From JAIQFF01 sp963725615 (GTDB lineage: Bacteria; Acidobacteriota; Terriglobia; Terriglobales; Acidobacteriaceae), in contig CAVRZO010000017.1 in assembly GCA_963725615.1 (NCBI GenBank), positions 62,001 to 126,000 of the forward strand: a DNA stretch of 64,000 bases, given 5' to 3'. Made by a program: the position numbers and the translations under genes. Position 1 is the stretch's first letter. Each line of letters begins with the position of its first letter. The notes below the pieces were generated by a model that saw nothing but the letters and a program-made list of their open reading frames with translations, was not told where the DNA came from and searched no databases. This document shows positions 1 through 7,513 of this stretch, in pieces.

Positions 1-404
1 ACTACCTCATCACCAGCCGCGACATTCCGGGGCGCCTGACGGACGAGCAGGACTTGCGCCAGTCCCTGCCCGCGGTACGCACCGGATACTGCTGCCGGCT
101 CACCGCCGCAACTCTGGGCCATGAGGGTGTCCTGGCCTGGGACGGCTCACGCTTCCACTACGCTCCTGCATTCCAGGTGAAAACGTTGGACACCACCGGC
201 GCCGGCGACATCTTCCACGCCGGATTTATCTATGGGCTTCTGCAGGACTGGCCGCTGCCCCGTCAACTGGACTTCGCCTGCGCCGCCGCAGCGCTAAACT
301 GTACGGCAGCCGGCGCGCGTGGAGGGATTCAGTCGGTGGAGAATATCAAAGCAATGATGGCTACCGGTTCTCGAGTCGCCTCGGCATTCGATACCTCGAT
401 CTGA
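1..404 (+). CDS. PfkB-family sugar/nucleoside kinase, C-terminal part
   Basis: The window opens inside this gene; the reading frame runs from base 3 to the TGA at 402-404. It shows the second PfkB signature, DTTGAGDIFHAGF, at 189-227. In this family (ribokinase, adenosine kinase, 2-keto-3-deoxygluconate kinase) that motif carries the catalytic Asp and the anion hole that binds the ATP phosphates. About 130 residues are visible and the N-terminal substrate-binding lid is missing, so the substrate cannot be told. The convergent nucleoside hydrolase at 873-1838 would fit a ribose or nucleoside salvage role, but that is inference from position only. Confidence 0.85.
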   Translation, partial: YLITSRDIPGRLTDEQDLRQSLPAVRTGYCCRLTAATLGHEGVLAWDGSRFHYAPAFQVKTLDTTGAGDIFHAGFIYGLLQDWPLPRQLDFACAAAALNCTAAGARGGIQSVENIKAMMATGSRVASAFDTSI

Positions 405-483
405 GTCGCACGTGACAAGCGGATTGCCCGCCAGATGCGCCAATGTCGGTGCAGGGACTAAAATACGAACAGAGGTAGGTGAC

Positions 484-669
484 ATGGAAACACAAGACCA
501 GAAACCGGGCTCCGATTCGCAAAAGGCAGTAGAACATGTCGCCGGAGCTCACCGCCTGCTGAAGGTCCTCCAGGACAAACTCGGTGAGCATCCTGAAATA
601 GGGCAGGCAGTCAACAAGCTGGAGATGGCACTGGCCATCCTCGAAATCAAGACCGGGGGCATGCTGTGA
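484..669 (+). CDS. Small hypothetical protein, 61 aa
   Basis: A short acidic/amphipathic protein that I do not recognise. The ATG at 484 is preceded by the purine-rich stretch AGAGGTAGG, a reasonable ribosome binding site. A longer reading in the same frame from 412 has no such signal. After a polar first 15 residues the chain looks like two amphipathic helices (roughly residues 16-36 and 39-57), with no signal peptide, no membrane segment and no cysteines. It stands alone between the kinase end and a palindromic repeat. It may be a small helical adaptor, but no function can be assigned. Confidence 0.5.
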   Translation: METQDQKPGSDSQKAVEHVAGAHRLLKVLQDKLGEHPEIGQAVNKLEMALAILEIKTGGML

Positions 670-682
670 CCTTGACCAACCT

Positions 683-742
683 GTCATCCTGAGCGGAGTG
701 GCTGCTTCGCTTCGCGAAGCAGCCGCGCAGTCGAAGGAGCCC
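683..742. repeat. TCATCCTGAGC-type palindromic intergenic repeat
   Basis: The element begins GTCATCCTGAGCGGAGTG and ends GCAGTCGAAGGAGCC. Its centre is the hairpin GCTGCTTCGC-TTC-GCGAAGCAGC. The same ends recur at 34237, 34368, 39386, 43859, 44000, 58650 and 61149 with different hairpin cores. It lies just after the small gene ending at 669 and could also act as a terminator. Confidence 0.8.
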
Positions 743-807
743 TACTATCTCAACGAACGCCGGCATTCTGGTTTCAACTCACTGATCAGCCTGTATCCAG
801 GGCAGGT

Positions 808-864
808 GTCCTTCGACTCCGCCAGCGCGTTCGCAAGCGAAAGCTCTGGCTGCGCTCAAGATGG
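808..864. repeat. TCATCCTGAGC-type repeat, inverted and degenerate
   Basis: Reading GTCCTTCGACTCC ... GCTGCGCTCAAGATGGC, this is an inverted, diverged copy of the repeat at 683-742. With it, the element forms a head-to-head pair before the 3' end of the nucleoside hydrolase gene. The inner hairpin (GCGTTCGCAAGCG) is short. Confidence 0.6.
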
Positions 865-872
865 CACGGGAG

Positions 873-1838
873 TTAGCGTAACGCCGCAAACAATGCTTCC
901 TTCCAACGCCGGTTATCAATCGTCCAGCAAATTTTCGCCTTACTTCCCTTCCGCAGCACATCAGCCCAGACCGCTTGATTGCGCTCATCCGCCGCCACAT
1001 TGAGACGATCCACAACCGTCATCCCGCGTGTCAATGCGCTACGGGTCTCTACATCCACATAGTGCTCGCTCCACTGATCTCCAATCGTCAGATCGAGCGC
1101 AACGCTCATCGCTACCGGGTCCGGCAGCGAGATGCCGTCCTCTCCCGTCTGCTCCTTATAGGCTTCGCGCGCCCGGCTGTTGCACTCGATAGCAAATCGC
1201 GCCACCGGGTTGTTGAATCCCAGGACGCGCGCAATGTCGGCCTCGTCCAAGACGGCGCCCCCCCGGCAGGTTTGCCAGCCGACCAGCTCTACAGGAAGAC
1301 CGCTGAGCATCACGATCCGCGCGGCCTCGGGATCGACCCAGATGTTGTACTCCGCCGCCGGGGTCACGTTTCCTTCACAACAAGGCGCGCCCCCCATCAG
1401 CACACAACGCCCCACCTGGGCTGCAAGGGCGGGTTTGCGCGTCAGAGCTAACCCAAGATTGGTGAGCGGCCCAAGCGTGACCACCACGAGCCCAGGATTG
1501 GCCTCGATGGCGTCAATCATCGCGTCGACAGCGTGCCGCTTCTCTGCCTTCCGGTGGGGCTCGGGATAGCCGTGATCTCCTAACCCGTCGCGGCCATGAA
1601 ACCAGGTCGCATTCTGATGGACGCGCTGCAGCGGCTTTTCGGCGCCGGCAAAGACCGGAATGCTGGCTCCACAGAGTTCGACTGTGTAGAGGGCGTTGCG
1701 AGTCGCCTGTTCGACTTCGACATTCCCCGCCACGGTCGTGATCGCGACTACGTTCACATCAGGAGCACGCAGGGCCATGATGAGGGCGACGGCGTCGTCG
1801 GAGGCTACGTCGGTATCGATGAGGAAGGCCCGCGGCAT
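873..1838 (-). CDS. Inosine-uridine preferring nucleoside hydrolase family protein
   Basis: A 321-residue protein of the usual IunH length (310-330), which splits the N-glycosidic bond of ribonucleosides to base plus ribose. The N-terminal calcium site reads DTDVASDDA at residues 8-16. The family normally has DxDxGxDDA; the Asp residues are kept but the Gly is Ala. PLTNLGLAL and AEYNIWVDPEAA, the other family blocks, are present. The start at 1838 (MPRAFLIDTD) puts the motif at the expected distance; a start at 1868 would add ten residues. There is no signal peptide, so it is cytoplasmic. Specificity (purine, pyrimidine or other) cannot be read from the sequence. Confidence 0.88.
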   Translation of the reverse strand: MPRAFLIDTDVASDDAVALIMALRAPDVNVVAITTVAGNVEVEQATRNALYTVELCGASIPVFAGAEKPLQRVHQNATWFHGRDGLGDHGYPEPHRKAEKRHAVDAMIDAIEANPGLVVVTLGPLTNLGLALTRKPALAAQVGRCVLMGGAPCCEGNVTPAAEYNIWVDPEAARIVMLSGLPVELVGWQTCRGGAVLDEADIARVLGFNNPVARFAIECNSRAREAYKEQTGEDGISLPDPVAMSVALDLTIGDQWSEHYVDVETRSALTRGMTVVDRLNVAADERNQAVWADVLRKGSKAKICWTIDNRRWKEALFAALR

Positions 1839-1953
1839 CCGCGTAGCATAGCAAACCCGTTGGGGCACAAACCGTTCCGCTTCTATGACGAGTCATCCCG
1901 AGCTTGCGAAGGACCCCGCGCGCGGACATGCCATCCGACGCGATCATCTAGTA

Positions 1954-1982
1954 TTGACTAGTCATATGACTAGTCATATCAT
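1954..1982 (+). promoter_or_regulatory. Promoter with 22-bp palindromic operator for the Phd/VapC-type pair
   Basis: TTGACT at 1954-1959 and TATCAT at 1977-1982 are separated by 17 bases and match a sigma-70 promoter. The spacer and -35 are covered by a perfect 22-bp palindrome at 1955-1976 centred on CATATG, with ACTAGT on each side. Phd-type antitoxins typically repress their own promoter through such a site, so this is the likely autoregulatory operator. Confidence 0.72.
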
Positions 1983-2002
1983 TGGAAAAGAGGAACCGAA
2001 AA

Positions 2003-2260
2003 ATGGGGAACTGGCAAGTACAGGACGCGAAGGCCCGATTTAGCGAATTGCTGAATCGCACTCTCAAGGACGGCCCCCAGGTTGTAACCCGGCGAGGGAT
2101 TGCGGCTGCGGTACTAGTTCCGATCAACGAATGGCGCCGTCTTCAAGAGTCATCTCGCCCAAGCCTGAAATCTCTTCTACTCGACCATGGCCCGCATTTT
2201 GAAGACTTGGTGCCATCTCGTCGCAAGGTCCGGCGACGCCCACCCGTGGAATTCAGTTGA
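2003..2260 (+). CDS. Phd/YefM-type antitoxin
   Basis: An 85-residue protein. It opens with the Phd/YefM DNA-binding fold: VQDAKARFSELLNRT, then a strand with VTRRGIAAAVLVP. The C-terminal half (from about residue 50) is the basic, poorly ordered tail that normally wraps the toxin. The ATG at 2003 follows AAAGAGGA by a suitable distance. The TTG at 1982 in the same frame would lie on the -10 box and is rejected. The gene overlaps the toxin gene by four bases (TTGA), the usual sign of translational coupling. A palindromic operator lies directly upstream. Confidence 0.85.
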   Translation: MGNWQVQDAKARFSELLNRTLKDGPQVVTRRGIAAAVLVPINEWRRLQESSRPSLKSLLLDHGPHFEDLVPSRRKVRRRPPVEFS

Positions 2261-2673
2261 ACCGCTACCTGCTCCACACCAACGTAGTATCGGAGTTGCG
2301 GAAGCCCAAACCCCACGGCGCGGTGCTCTCCTGGATAAAGGGACTGCAGGAGGACCAGATCTTTCTCTCGGCGGTAACCATCGGGGAACTGCAGACCGGA
2401 GTCGAACTCACCCGCCGCCAGAACTCCGCAAAGGCGGCCGAGATCGAGCTCTGGGTCGACCAGCTGGCAGAGTCTTTCCAGGTCTTACCCATGGACGCAC
2501 GCTGTTTCCGCGAATGGGCGCGTCTCATGGAAGGCAAGGCGGAGCGCCTCCTCGAAGACGTTATGATCGCCGCGACCGCCCGTATTCACCGCTTGACCGT
2601 CGCCACCCGGAACGAAAGAGACTTCAAGCAGCTCGGGGTACAGGTCTTGGATCCATTCAAAACCCCGCGCTAA
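2257..2673 (+). CDS. VapC-like PIN-domain toxin, first catalytic Asp replaced by His
   Basis: A 138-residue PIN-domain protein, normally an RNase toxin. It starts at a TTG that overlaps the antitoxin stop. Family features are present: AVTIGELQTGVE with the second acidic residue, LEDVMIAATA with the third, and the late TRNERDF block. The first strand, however, reads YLLHTNVVSE where the family has YLLDTNVVSE. The codon is CAC, so His7 stands in place of the metal-binding Asp. A single G-to-C change would explain it. The toxin may be inactive or weakly active even though the antitoxin and operator look intact. Confidence 0.85.
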   Translation: MNRYLLHTNVVSELRKPKPHGAVLSWIKGLQEDQIFLSAVTIGELQTGVELTRRQNSAKAAEIELWVDQLAESFQVLPMDARCFREWARLMEGKAERLLEDVMIAATARIHRLTVATRNERDFKQLGVQVLDPFKTPR

Positions 2674-2721
2674 CCATCTCCTCCCACATCCCCAGCCCAA
2701 GCGTTACACTATTTCCCGCAC

Positions 2722-4251
2722 ATGCCGACTCTAGCCGCAGTCGATATCGGATCGAACTCCGTCCGCCTGAAAATCTCTCGCCTTTCGGGCCGGCGCCTGA
2801 TTGAAATTCATGAAGACCGCCAGGTCACACGCCTGGGCGACAGCGTTTTCCGCAACGGATTCCTCTCGCCCGACGCCATCGACGATACCGTCAAGGCGCT
2901 GCGGCGCTTCCATCGCGCGGTGCAGCAGGAAGGCGCCGAAACGGTTCGCGTGGTGGCTACCAGCGCTTTGCGCGACGCGCGGAACTCGCGTGCCTTTCTC
3001 GAGTGGGTGCGCTCGGCTACGGGGTGGAAAGTCGAAATCATCTCCGGACTGGAAGAGGCGCGGCTGATCCACCTGGGCCTGGTCTCGAGTCTGCGTATGA
3101 GTGCCGCCAACACCCTCATGGTCGACCTGGGCGGCGGCAGTTGTGAGCTGACTATTTCCGGCAAGGGTCACATCCGTGACACGGTGAGTCTGCCGCTGGG
3201 CGCGGTACGGCTTACCAATGAGTTCCTGACGCACGATCCTCCCCGCAAGGCGGAACTGCGGCGTCTTCGCGGCTTTGTGGAGAGAGAAATCGGGCGGATT
3301 GCCGACCGCATAGCCAGGTCGCGGCCGAAAATCGTGATCGCCACCTCGGGTACGGCTGCTTCCCTGGCCGCGGTCTGTCACGGTTTGTACAAGACAAAAG
3401 GGGCGCGCGCCACCGCAGTCTCGCGCACCCAGATGCGGCCCATTGCCAAGATGCTGGCGCGGCTGCCCATGGCTGAGCGTAAAAAGCTTTCCGGAGTCGG
3501 CCCGCGGCGCGCTGAAATTGTGGTCGCCGGAGCGGTGGTCTATGCCGAACTTCTCGAACGCTGTCAATTGCCCGGCTTCCGCTATTCTCCGCTTGGATTG
3601 CGGGACGGACTGCTGGCGCAAATGGCCGCCGAATATGATCGCAGCACCCGATCCGGCAAGCACATCGAATCGGAGCGCTGGGACTCCATCCTGGCCGCTG
3701 TCGCCCACTACCGCGTGGACCTGAACCATGCCCTGCAAGTCCGGCACTTCGCGATGTACTTGTTCAAGACTTTGAAGTCGCTGCACCATTTGCCCCCCGA
3801 ATATGAGGAATGGATCTCGGCGGCAGCGATGCTTTACGAGGTCGGCGACTACGTCAATCGCAACGGGAGACACCGCCACGCCTATTACATCATCGCCCAT
3901 TCGGAAATCCTGGGTTACACTCCGGAGCAAAGGCGAATCATTGCGGCCACGGCACGCTACCTCGGCAAGTCACGACCCTCACCGGGAGACACGTTTATGA
4001 AAATCCTGCCGCCGGCCGATCGGGAATTCGTGCGCAAAGCGTCACTTCTGCTGCGGCTGGCGCGCGCCCTTAATCTTGGGCGCAGCGGCGCGGTGCGCGG
4101 CGCCCGGGTGCGGCCGAGCCGGGGCGAAATCAAGCTGACCTTGCGGGCCAAGCCCCGCGCCACCGTGGACCTGGAATTGTGGGCTGTCGAGAAAGAGAAA
4201 GACTACTTCCGTGAAGTTTTCGGTCGCGAGCTTTCGGCCGCGGCAGCATAG
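2722..4251 (+). CDS. ppx: Exopolyphosphatase / pppGpp phosphohydrolase (Ppx/GppA family)
   Basis: A 509-residue cytoplasmic enzyme of the ASKHA ATPase fold that hydrolyses terminal phosphates from polyphosphate and/or pppGpp. The phosphate-1 loop is DIGSNSVRL at residues 8-16, followed by VVATSALRDA (78-87), SGLEEAR with the catalytic Glu (108-114), and DLGGGSCEL (135-143). The C-terminal half aligns with the HD-like domain of long Ppx proteins, but the expected HD pair reads LYEVGDY, so its metal site is probably lost. TACACT lies 11 bases before the ATG with no clear ribosome binding site. The 3' end overlaps the convergent sixA by 49 bases. It sits with ppk and pstS in a phosphate block. 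Confidence 0.92.
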   Translation: MPTLAAVDIGSNSVRLKISRLSGRRLIEIHEDRQVTRLGDSVFRNGFLSPDAIDDTVKALRRFHRAVQQEGAETVRVVATSALRDARNSRAFLEWVRSATGWKVEIISGLEEARLIHLGLVSSLRMSAANTLMVDLGGGSCELTISGKGHIRDTVSLPLGAVRLTNEFLTHDPPRKAELRRLRGFVEREIGRIADRIARSRPKIVIATSGTAASLAAVCHGLYKTKGARATAVSRTQMRPIAKMLARLPMAERKKLSGVGPRRAEIVVAGAVVYAELLERCQLPGFRYSPLGLRDGLLAQMAAEYDRSTRSGKHIESERWDSILAAVAHYRVDLNHALQVRHFAMYLFKTLKSLHHLPPEYEEWISAAAMLYEVGDYVNRNGRHRHAYYIIAHSEILGYTPEQRRIIAATARYLGKSRPSPGDTFMKILPPADREFVRKASLLLRLARALNLGRSGAVRGARVRPSRGEIKLTLRAKPRATVDLELWAVEKEKDYFREVFGRELSAAAA

Positions 4252-4733
4252 AGGGTTCGGAGAATCTTGGGCGTGAGGCACCAGGTCAGCGACCCGGCAT
4301 TGCGATTCATTTCCGCCCGCGCCACCGCGCCTTTCTTGAGGTCAATCGCCGCTTCGCAACCACCTTCACTGATGGCCCGGCCCAGAAATTCACTCAAGCT
4401 CGGGTTGTGGCCTACCACCATGATGGCGTCGTGCCTGGCGTACTTGTCGAGCATCTTGCGGAAATCTGCGAACGTAGCCGTGGGCCGCAACGCGTCTTCC
4501 AACTGTAGCTTGCCCTCGTGACCCATTTCGTTGCCTACCAGCGAAGCCGTCTGCGCCGCACGCTTCAACGGACTCGAAATAATAATGTCCACCTGCGCGT
4601 CTAGCGCAGCCAGCGCACGACCAACGTAACCGCACTGCTCAATTCCGGTTTCGTCGAGCGCGCGTTTTTCGTCTTTCTTGGGATTGCTGACCGGTACACC
4701 GGCACTGGCGTGACGCAGGAAATAGAGAATCAT
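4203..4733 (-). CDS. sixA: SixA-type phosphohistidine phosphatase
   Basis: A 176-residue member of the histidine phosphatase (RHG) superfamily, the length and layout of SixA. The N-terminal FLRHAS motif carries the nucleophilic His8, with SSPLKRAAQT next and VVGHNPSLSE as the second His block. SixA removes phosphate from phosphohistidine in phosphorelay or PTS proteins. The gene starts six bases after the ppk stop, so the two are almost certainly cotranscribed. An alternative role clearing phosphohistidine from other proteins, or acting on small phosphates, cannot be excluded. The last 25 residues are low complexity and overlap the ppx end. Confidence 0.85.
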   Translation of the reverse strand: MILYFLRHASAGVPVSNPKKDEKRALDETGIEQCGYVGRALAALDAQVDIIISSPLKRAAQTASLVGNEMGHEGKLQLEDALRPTATFADFRKMLDKYARHDAIMVVGHNPSLSEFLGRAISEGGCEAAIDLKKGAVARAEMNRNAGSLTWCLTPKILRTLYAAAAESSRPKTSRK

Positions 4734-4739
4734 TTCGGA

Positions 4740-6884
4740 TTACCTCATTACCACTCGCCGCGCCTTGCGAGGCCCGGGGACGGGCATGGCTTCCACCGCC
4801 TGTTTGCCTTCCGCCAGGCCTTGCAGAAAGTCCTGCGCATTGAAAGCCAAAGCTCCGGCGGGGGGCTTGCGCTTTCCCTCCGCCTGCCAGTTGCGCACGT
4901 AGACGCCGTCCTTCAGCAGCACGCGGGACTTCACATTGTCCACCAGGTAGGCATCCAGAATTTCATGCCGCACACGCTCGCGGGCCAACGCATCCTTCAG
5001 CGGAAACATAACTTCGACGCGTTCGTAAAGATTGCGCGGCATCCAGTCTGCGCTGGCAAGATAAACCTCTTCCTGACCGCCATTGCAGAAATGGAAAATG
5101 CGGCTGTGTTCGAGAAATCGGCCGACGATACTGTGCACCCGAATGCGGTCGCTCACCCCGCGCACGCCCGGTCGAAGCGCGCACATTCCCCGGACGATCA
5201 GGTCAATTTCGACTCCCGCCTGGGACGCACGGTACAAGGCCATGATGATGTTCTTGTCGAGCAAGGCGTTCATCTTGGCGATAATGCGGGACGGGCGCCC
5301 GTGGCGCGCATGCTCGGCCTCGCGTTCGATCAACCCCAGGCACCGCTCCGCCAGGTCAAGCGGCGCGACCAGCAAGGGTTCGTAGTTGGGATGCTCGGCG
5401 TATGCCGTGAGAAAACTGAAAACGTCGTGCACCGCTGCCGTGATCTCGGGGTCGGCTGTGAGCAAGCTCAAGTCAGTGTAAATCCGCGCCGTGTTCGCGT
5501 TGTAGTTCCCCGTCCCCAGGTGAGCGTAGCGGCGAGTCACGCCATCGGAGTCGTGGCGCACCAGCAGTGAGAGCTTGCAATGCGTCTTCAATCCGACCAG
5601 GCCGTGGAAGACCTGCACTCCGGCATCTTCAAGATCGCGGGCCCAGCGAATGTTGGTATCTTCGTCGAAGCGCGCTTTCAGCTCTACAACCGCGGTCACT
5701 TCCTTCTTTTCCGCCGCCGAAATCAAGGCGGGAACAATCAGCGAATGCTCGTTAGTCCGATAAAGGGTCTGCTTGATCGAAAGTACCCGCGAGTCCTGGG
5801 CCGCAGATTCAATGAATGAGACTACCGCATCGTAGGAGTCAAAGGGATGGTGTAAGAGAACATCGTGGCGCCGCAGTTCCTCGAACAGGTCGTGCGACTT
5901 CGCGGTCAGCCGGAGCTCGCGAGGAGAAAACGGTTTGAATTTGATTTCCGGGTGACCTGTCTGCTCGTAAATATTGAACAACCGCGAGAGATTCACCGGC
6001 CCGTTGACAGAAAAGACCTGCCAGAGCTCCAGCTCGAAGTTGGTCCGCAGACGTTCGATGATTTCCGGATCAGCGTCCGCCTCAATCTCCAGCCGCACTG
6101 CATCGCCCTTGCGGCGATTGTGCAGCTCGGTGCGCACCGATTCCAGCAGGTTACGCGATTCCTCCTCCGCCAGGTACAGATTGCTGTTGCGGGTAACACG
6201 AAACGCCGCCGAAGAAACAATGTCGTAGCCGTGATACATCCGTGAGGCGTGGAAGGCTACCAGGTCGGCAAGAAAGATGAAATCGTCAGTCCCCTCCGAG
6301 GGTAGCCGGACTAGACGCGGCAAGGCGCGAGGCACTGTGACCACGCCGGTGTACGTCAGCGCCGAACGCCGCCGCCGGCGCAGCAGGAACGCCACGCACA
6401 ACGCTTTGTTGATGACTCGCGGAAAGGGATGCGCCGGGTCCACCGTGACCGGCGTAAGCAGCAGGTCGAGCTCCTTCTCGCAGTACTCTTCAATGAAGGC
6501 GCGGGCTCGTGAATCCAGCTCGTGGAGGCCCAGAACGCGGATCCCATGCTCGGAAAGCGCCGGCCGCAGCTTGTCGTTCCAGCAGCGATATTGGTCATCC
6601 ACGAACTCGTGGGTCTCACGGGAGACGACATCGCGCTCCTCCACCAGCGTGAGACCGTCGGGTCCCGCTTCGGTGTAGCCATCTTCAATCTGCTGCACCA
6701 ACCCCGCCACGCGCACTTCAAAGAACTCATCCAGATTGCTGGCCGAGATGGCAAGAAATTTCAGCCGCTCGAGCAGCGGATTAGTTTCATCCTGCGCTTC
6801 TTCGAGGACGCGGCGGTTGAAGGCCAGCCAGGAAGCTTCCCGGTTAATGTAGTAGGCCGGATTGTCCAACGCAAGGCGAGTCAT
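4740..6884 (-). CDS. ppk: Polyphosphate kinase 1
   Basis: A 714-residue PPK1 of normal length, which polymerises the gamma phosphate of ATP into polyphosphate. The N domain (YINREASWLAFNRRVLEEA) and head domain are followed by the two phospholipase-D-like C domains. RRYAHLGTGNYN holds the His that is phosphorylated during catalysis, and GRFLEHSRIFHF holds the second conserved His. The start at 6884 (MTRLALDN) fits the family. It is followed closely by sixA and faces ppx, the polyphosphate-degrading enzyme. Making and breaking of polyphosphate are therefore encoded side by side, near pstS. Confidence 0.96.
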   Translation of the reverse strand: MTRLALDNPAYYINREASWLAFNRRVLEEAQDETNPLLERLKFLAISASNLDEFFEVRVAGLVQQIEDGYTEAGPDGLTLVEERDVVSRETHEFVDDQYRCWNDKLRPALSEHGIRVLGLHELDSRARAFIEEYCEKELDLLLTPVTVDPAHPFPRVINKALCVAFLLRRRRRSALTYTGVVTVPRALPRLVRLPSEGTDDFIFLADLVAFHASRMYHGYDIVSSAAFRVTRNSNLYLAEEESRNLLESVRTELHNRRKGDAVRLEIEADADPEIIERLRTNFELELWQVFSVNGPVNLSRLFNIYEQTGHPEIKFKPFSPRELRLTAKSHDLFEELRRHDVLLHHPFDSYDAVVSFIESAAQDSRVLSIKQTLYRTNEHSLIVPALISAAEKKEVTAVVELKARFDEDTNIRWARDLEDAGVQVFHGLVGLKTHCKLSLLVRHDSDGVTRRYAHLGTGNYNANTARIYTDLSLLTADPEITAAVHDVFSFLTAYAEHPNYEPLLVAPLDLAERCLGLIEREAEHARHGRPSRIIAKMNALLDKNIIMALYRASQAGVEIDLIVRGMCALRPGVRGVSDRIRVHSIVGRFLEHSRIFHFCNGGQEEVYLASADWMPRNLYERVEVMFPLKDALARERVRHEILDAYLVDNVKSRVLLKDGVYVRNWQAEGKRKPPAGALAFNAQDFLQGLAEGKQAVEAMPVPGPRKARRVVMR

Positions 6885-6960
6885 GATTCAGCAGAAACAT
6901 ACTGACAGAAACCAGGGACCCTTGGCAGATACCGCTGGAAGCCGAGGCAATCGCTTTGAC

Positions 6961-7374
6961 TTACTTCTTGACCGGTGCGGGTTCAGGATCCGCTGCCGTT
7001 GCGGTCGCGGGCAGGCGCTTCACCAGCAACAATTGCAGCTCCATTCCGCCGTCCCGTTTTACCCACACATGATGCTTGTCCGCAATTTTGATCTGCACCT
7101 TGGCGTTTCCTGTCCATCCGTCAGGCAAATCGTCGGCAGCGTGCCGCGGCGTGAACTCCGTCAACAGCGACAGATCTCCCAATTGCAATGTGATTTCGTA
7201 GTACGGATCATCCTGGGTGATTGGCGTATTTACCAGGTAATACAACACCCGTTCGTGGAATTTCTTCTCCACCGTAACGATCCGGCCAGCTTCATATTGC
7301 TTTTCCGCAGCGTAAAGATGGGAAGAAGATAACAGAAGTACCAGCAGGGCCGCACTCGGCAGGATGCGCTTCAT
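6961..7374 (-). CDS. Small exported hypothetical protein, 137 aa
   Basis: An N-terminal signal peptide (MKRILPSAALLVLLLSSS, cut near LYA-AEK) leads a mature domain of about 115 residues. The domain is rich in beta-forming stretches, such as KQYEAGRIVTVEKKF and YYEITLQLGDLSLL. There are no cysteines, and the tail is rich in Ala and Pro. I do not recognise the family; similar short exported beta proteins are common in acidobacteria. The start at 7374 is chosen because it places the signal peptide at the N-terminus; a longer frame to 7488 would bury it. It lies between pstS and ppk on the same strand, so a link to phosphate limitation is possible but unproven. Confidence 0.65.
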   Translation of the reverse strand: MKRILPSAALLVLLLSSSHLYAAEKQYEAGRIVTVEKKFHERVLYYLVNTPITQDDPYYEITLQLGDLSLLTEFTPRHAADDLPDGWTGNAKVQIKIADKHHVWVKRDGGMELQLLLVKRLPATATAADPEPAPVKK

Positions 7375-7454
7375 CAAAGTCAGTATAGAACAGTAGACAG
7401 ATGGACGGGACGCCGGACACCTGCGATGAATCTCAGCAAAGACTGTAACGACTA

Positions 7455-7480
7455 AGGGACGGGCTTGAGGACCCGTCCCT
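7455..7480 (-). terminator. Hairpin after pstS
   Basis: AGGGACGGG and CCCGTCCCT pair perfectly around an 8-base loop, 34 bases downstream of the pstS stop. There is no clear T run on the minus strand, so it may be an mRNA-stabilising hairpin rather than a full intrinsic terminator. Confidence 0.55.
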
Positions 7481-7513
7481 GATTGCATCGTTGTTGCCAG
7501 GCAGGAGATGCCG

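Noticed and set aside
2731..3930. 399-codon open frame on the minus strand
   Set aside because: It lies wholly opposite the well-supported ppx gene and shows no motif, signal peptide or ribosome binding site; GC-rich third positions keep the antisense frame open.
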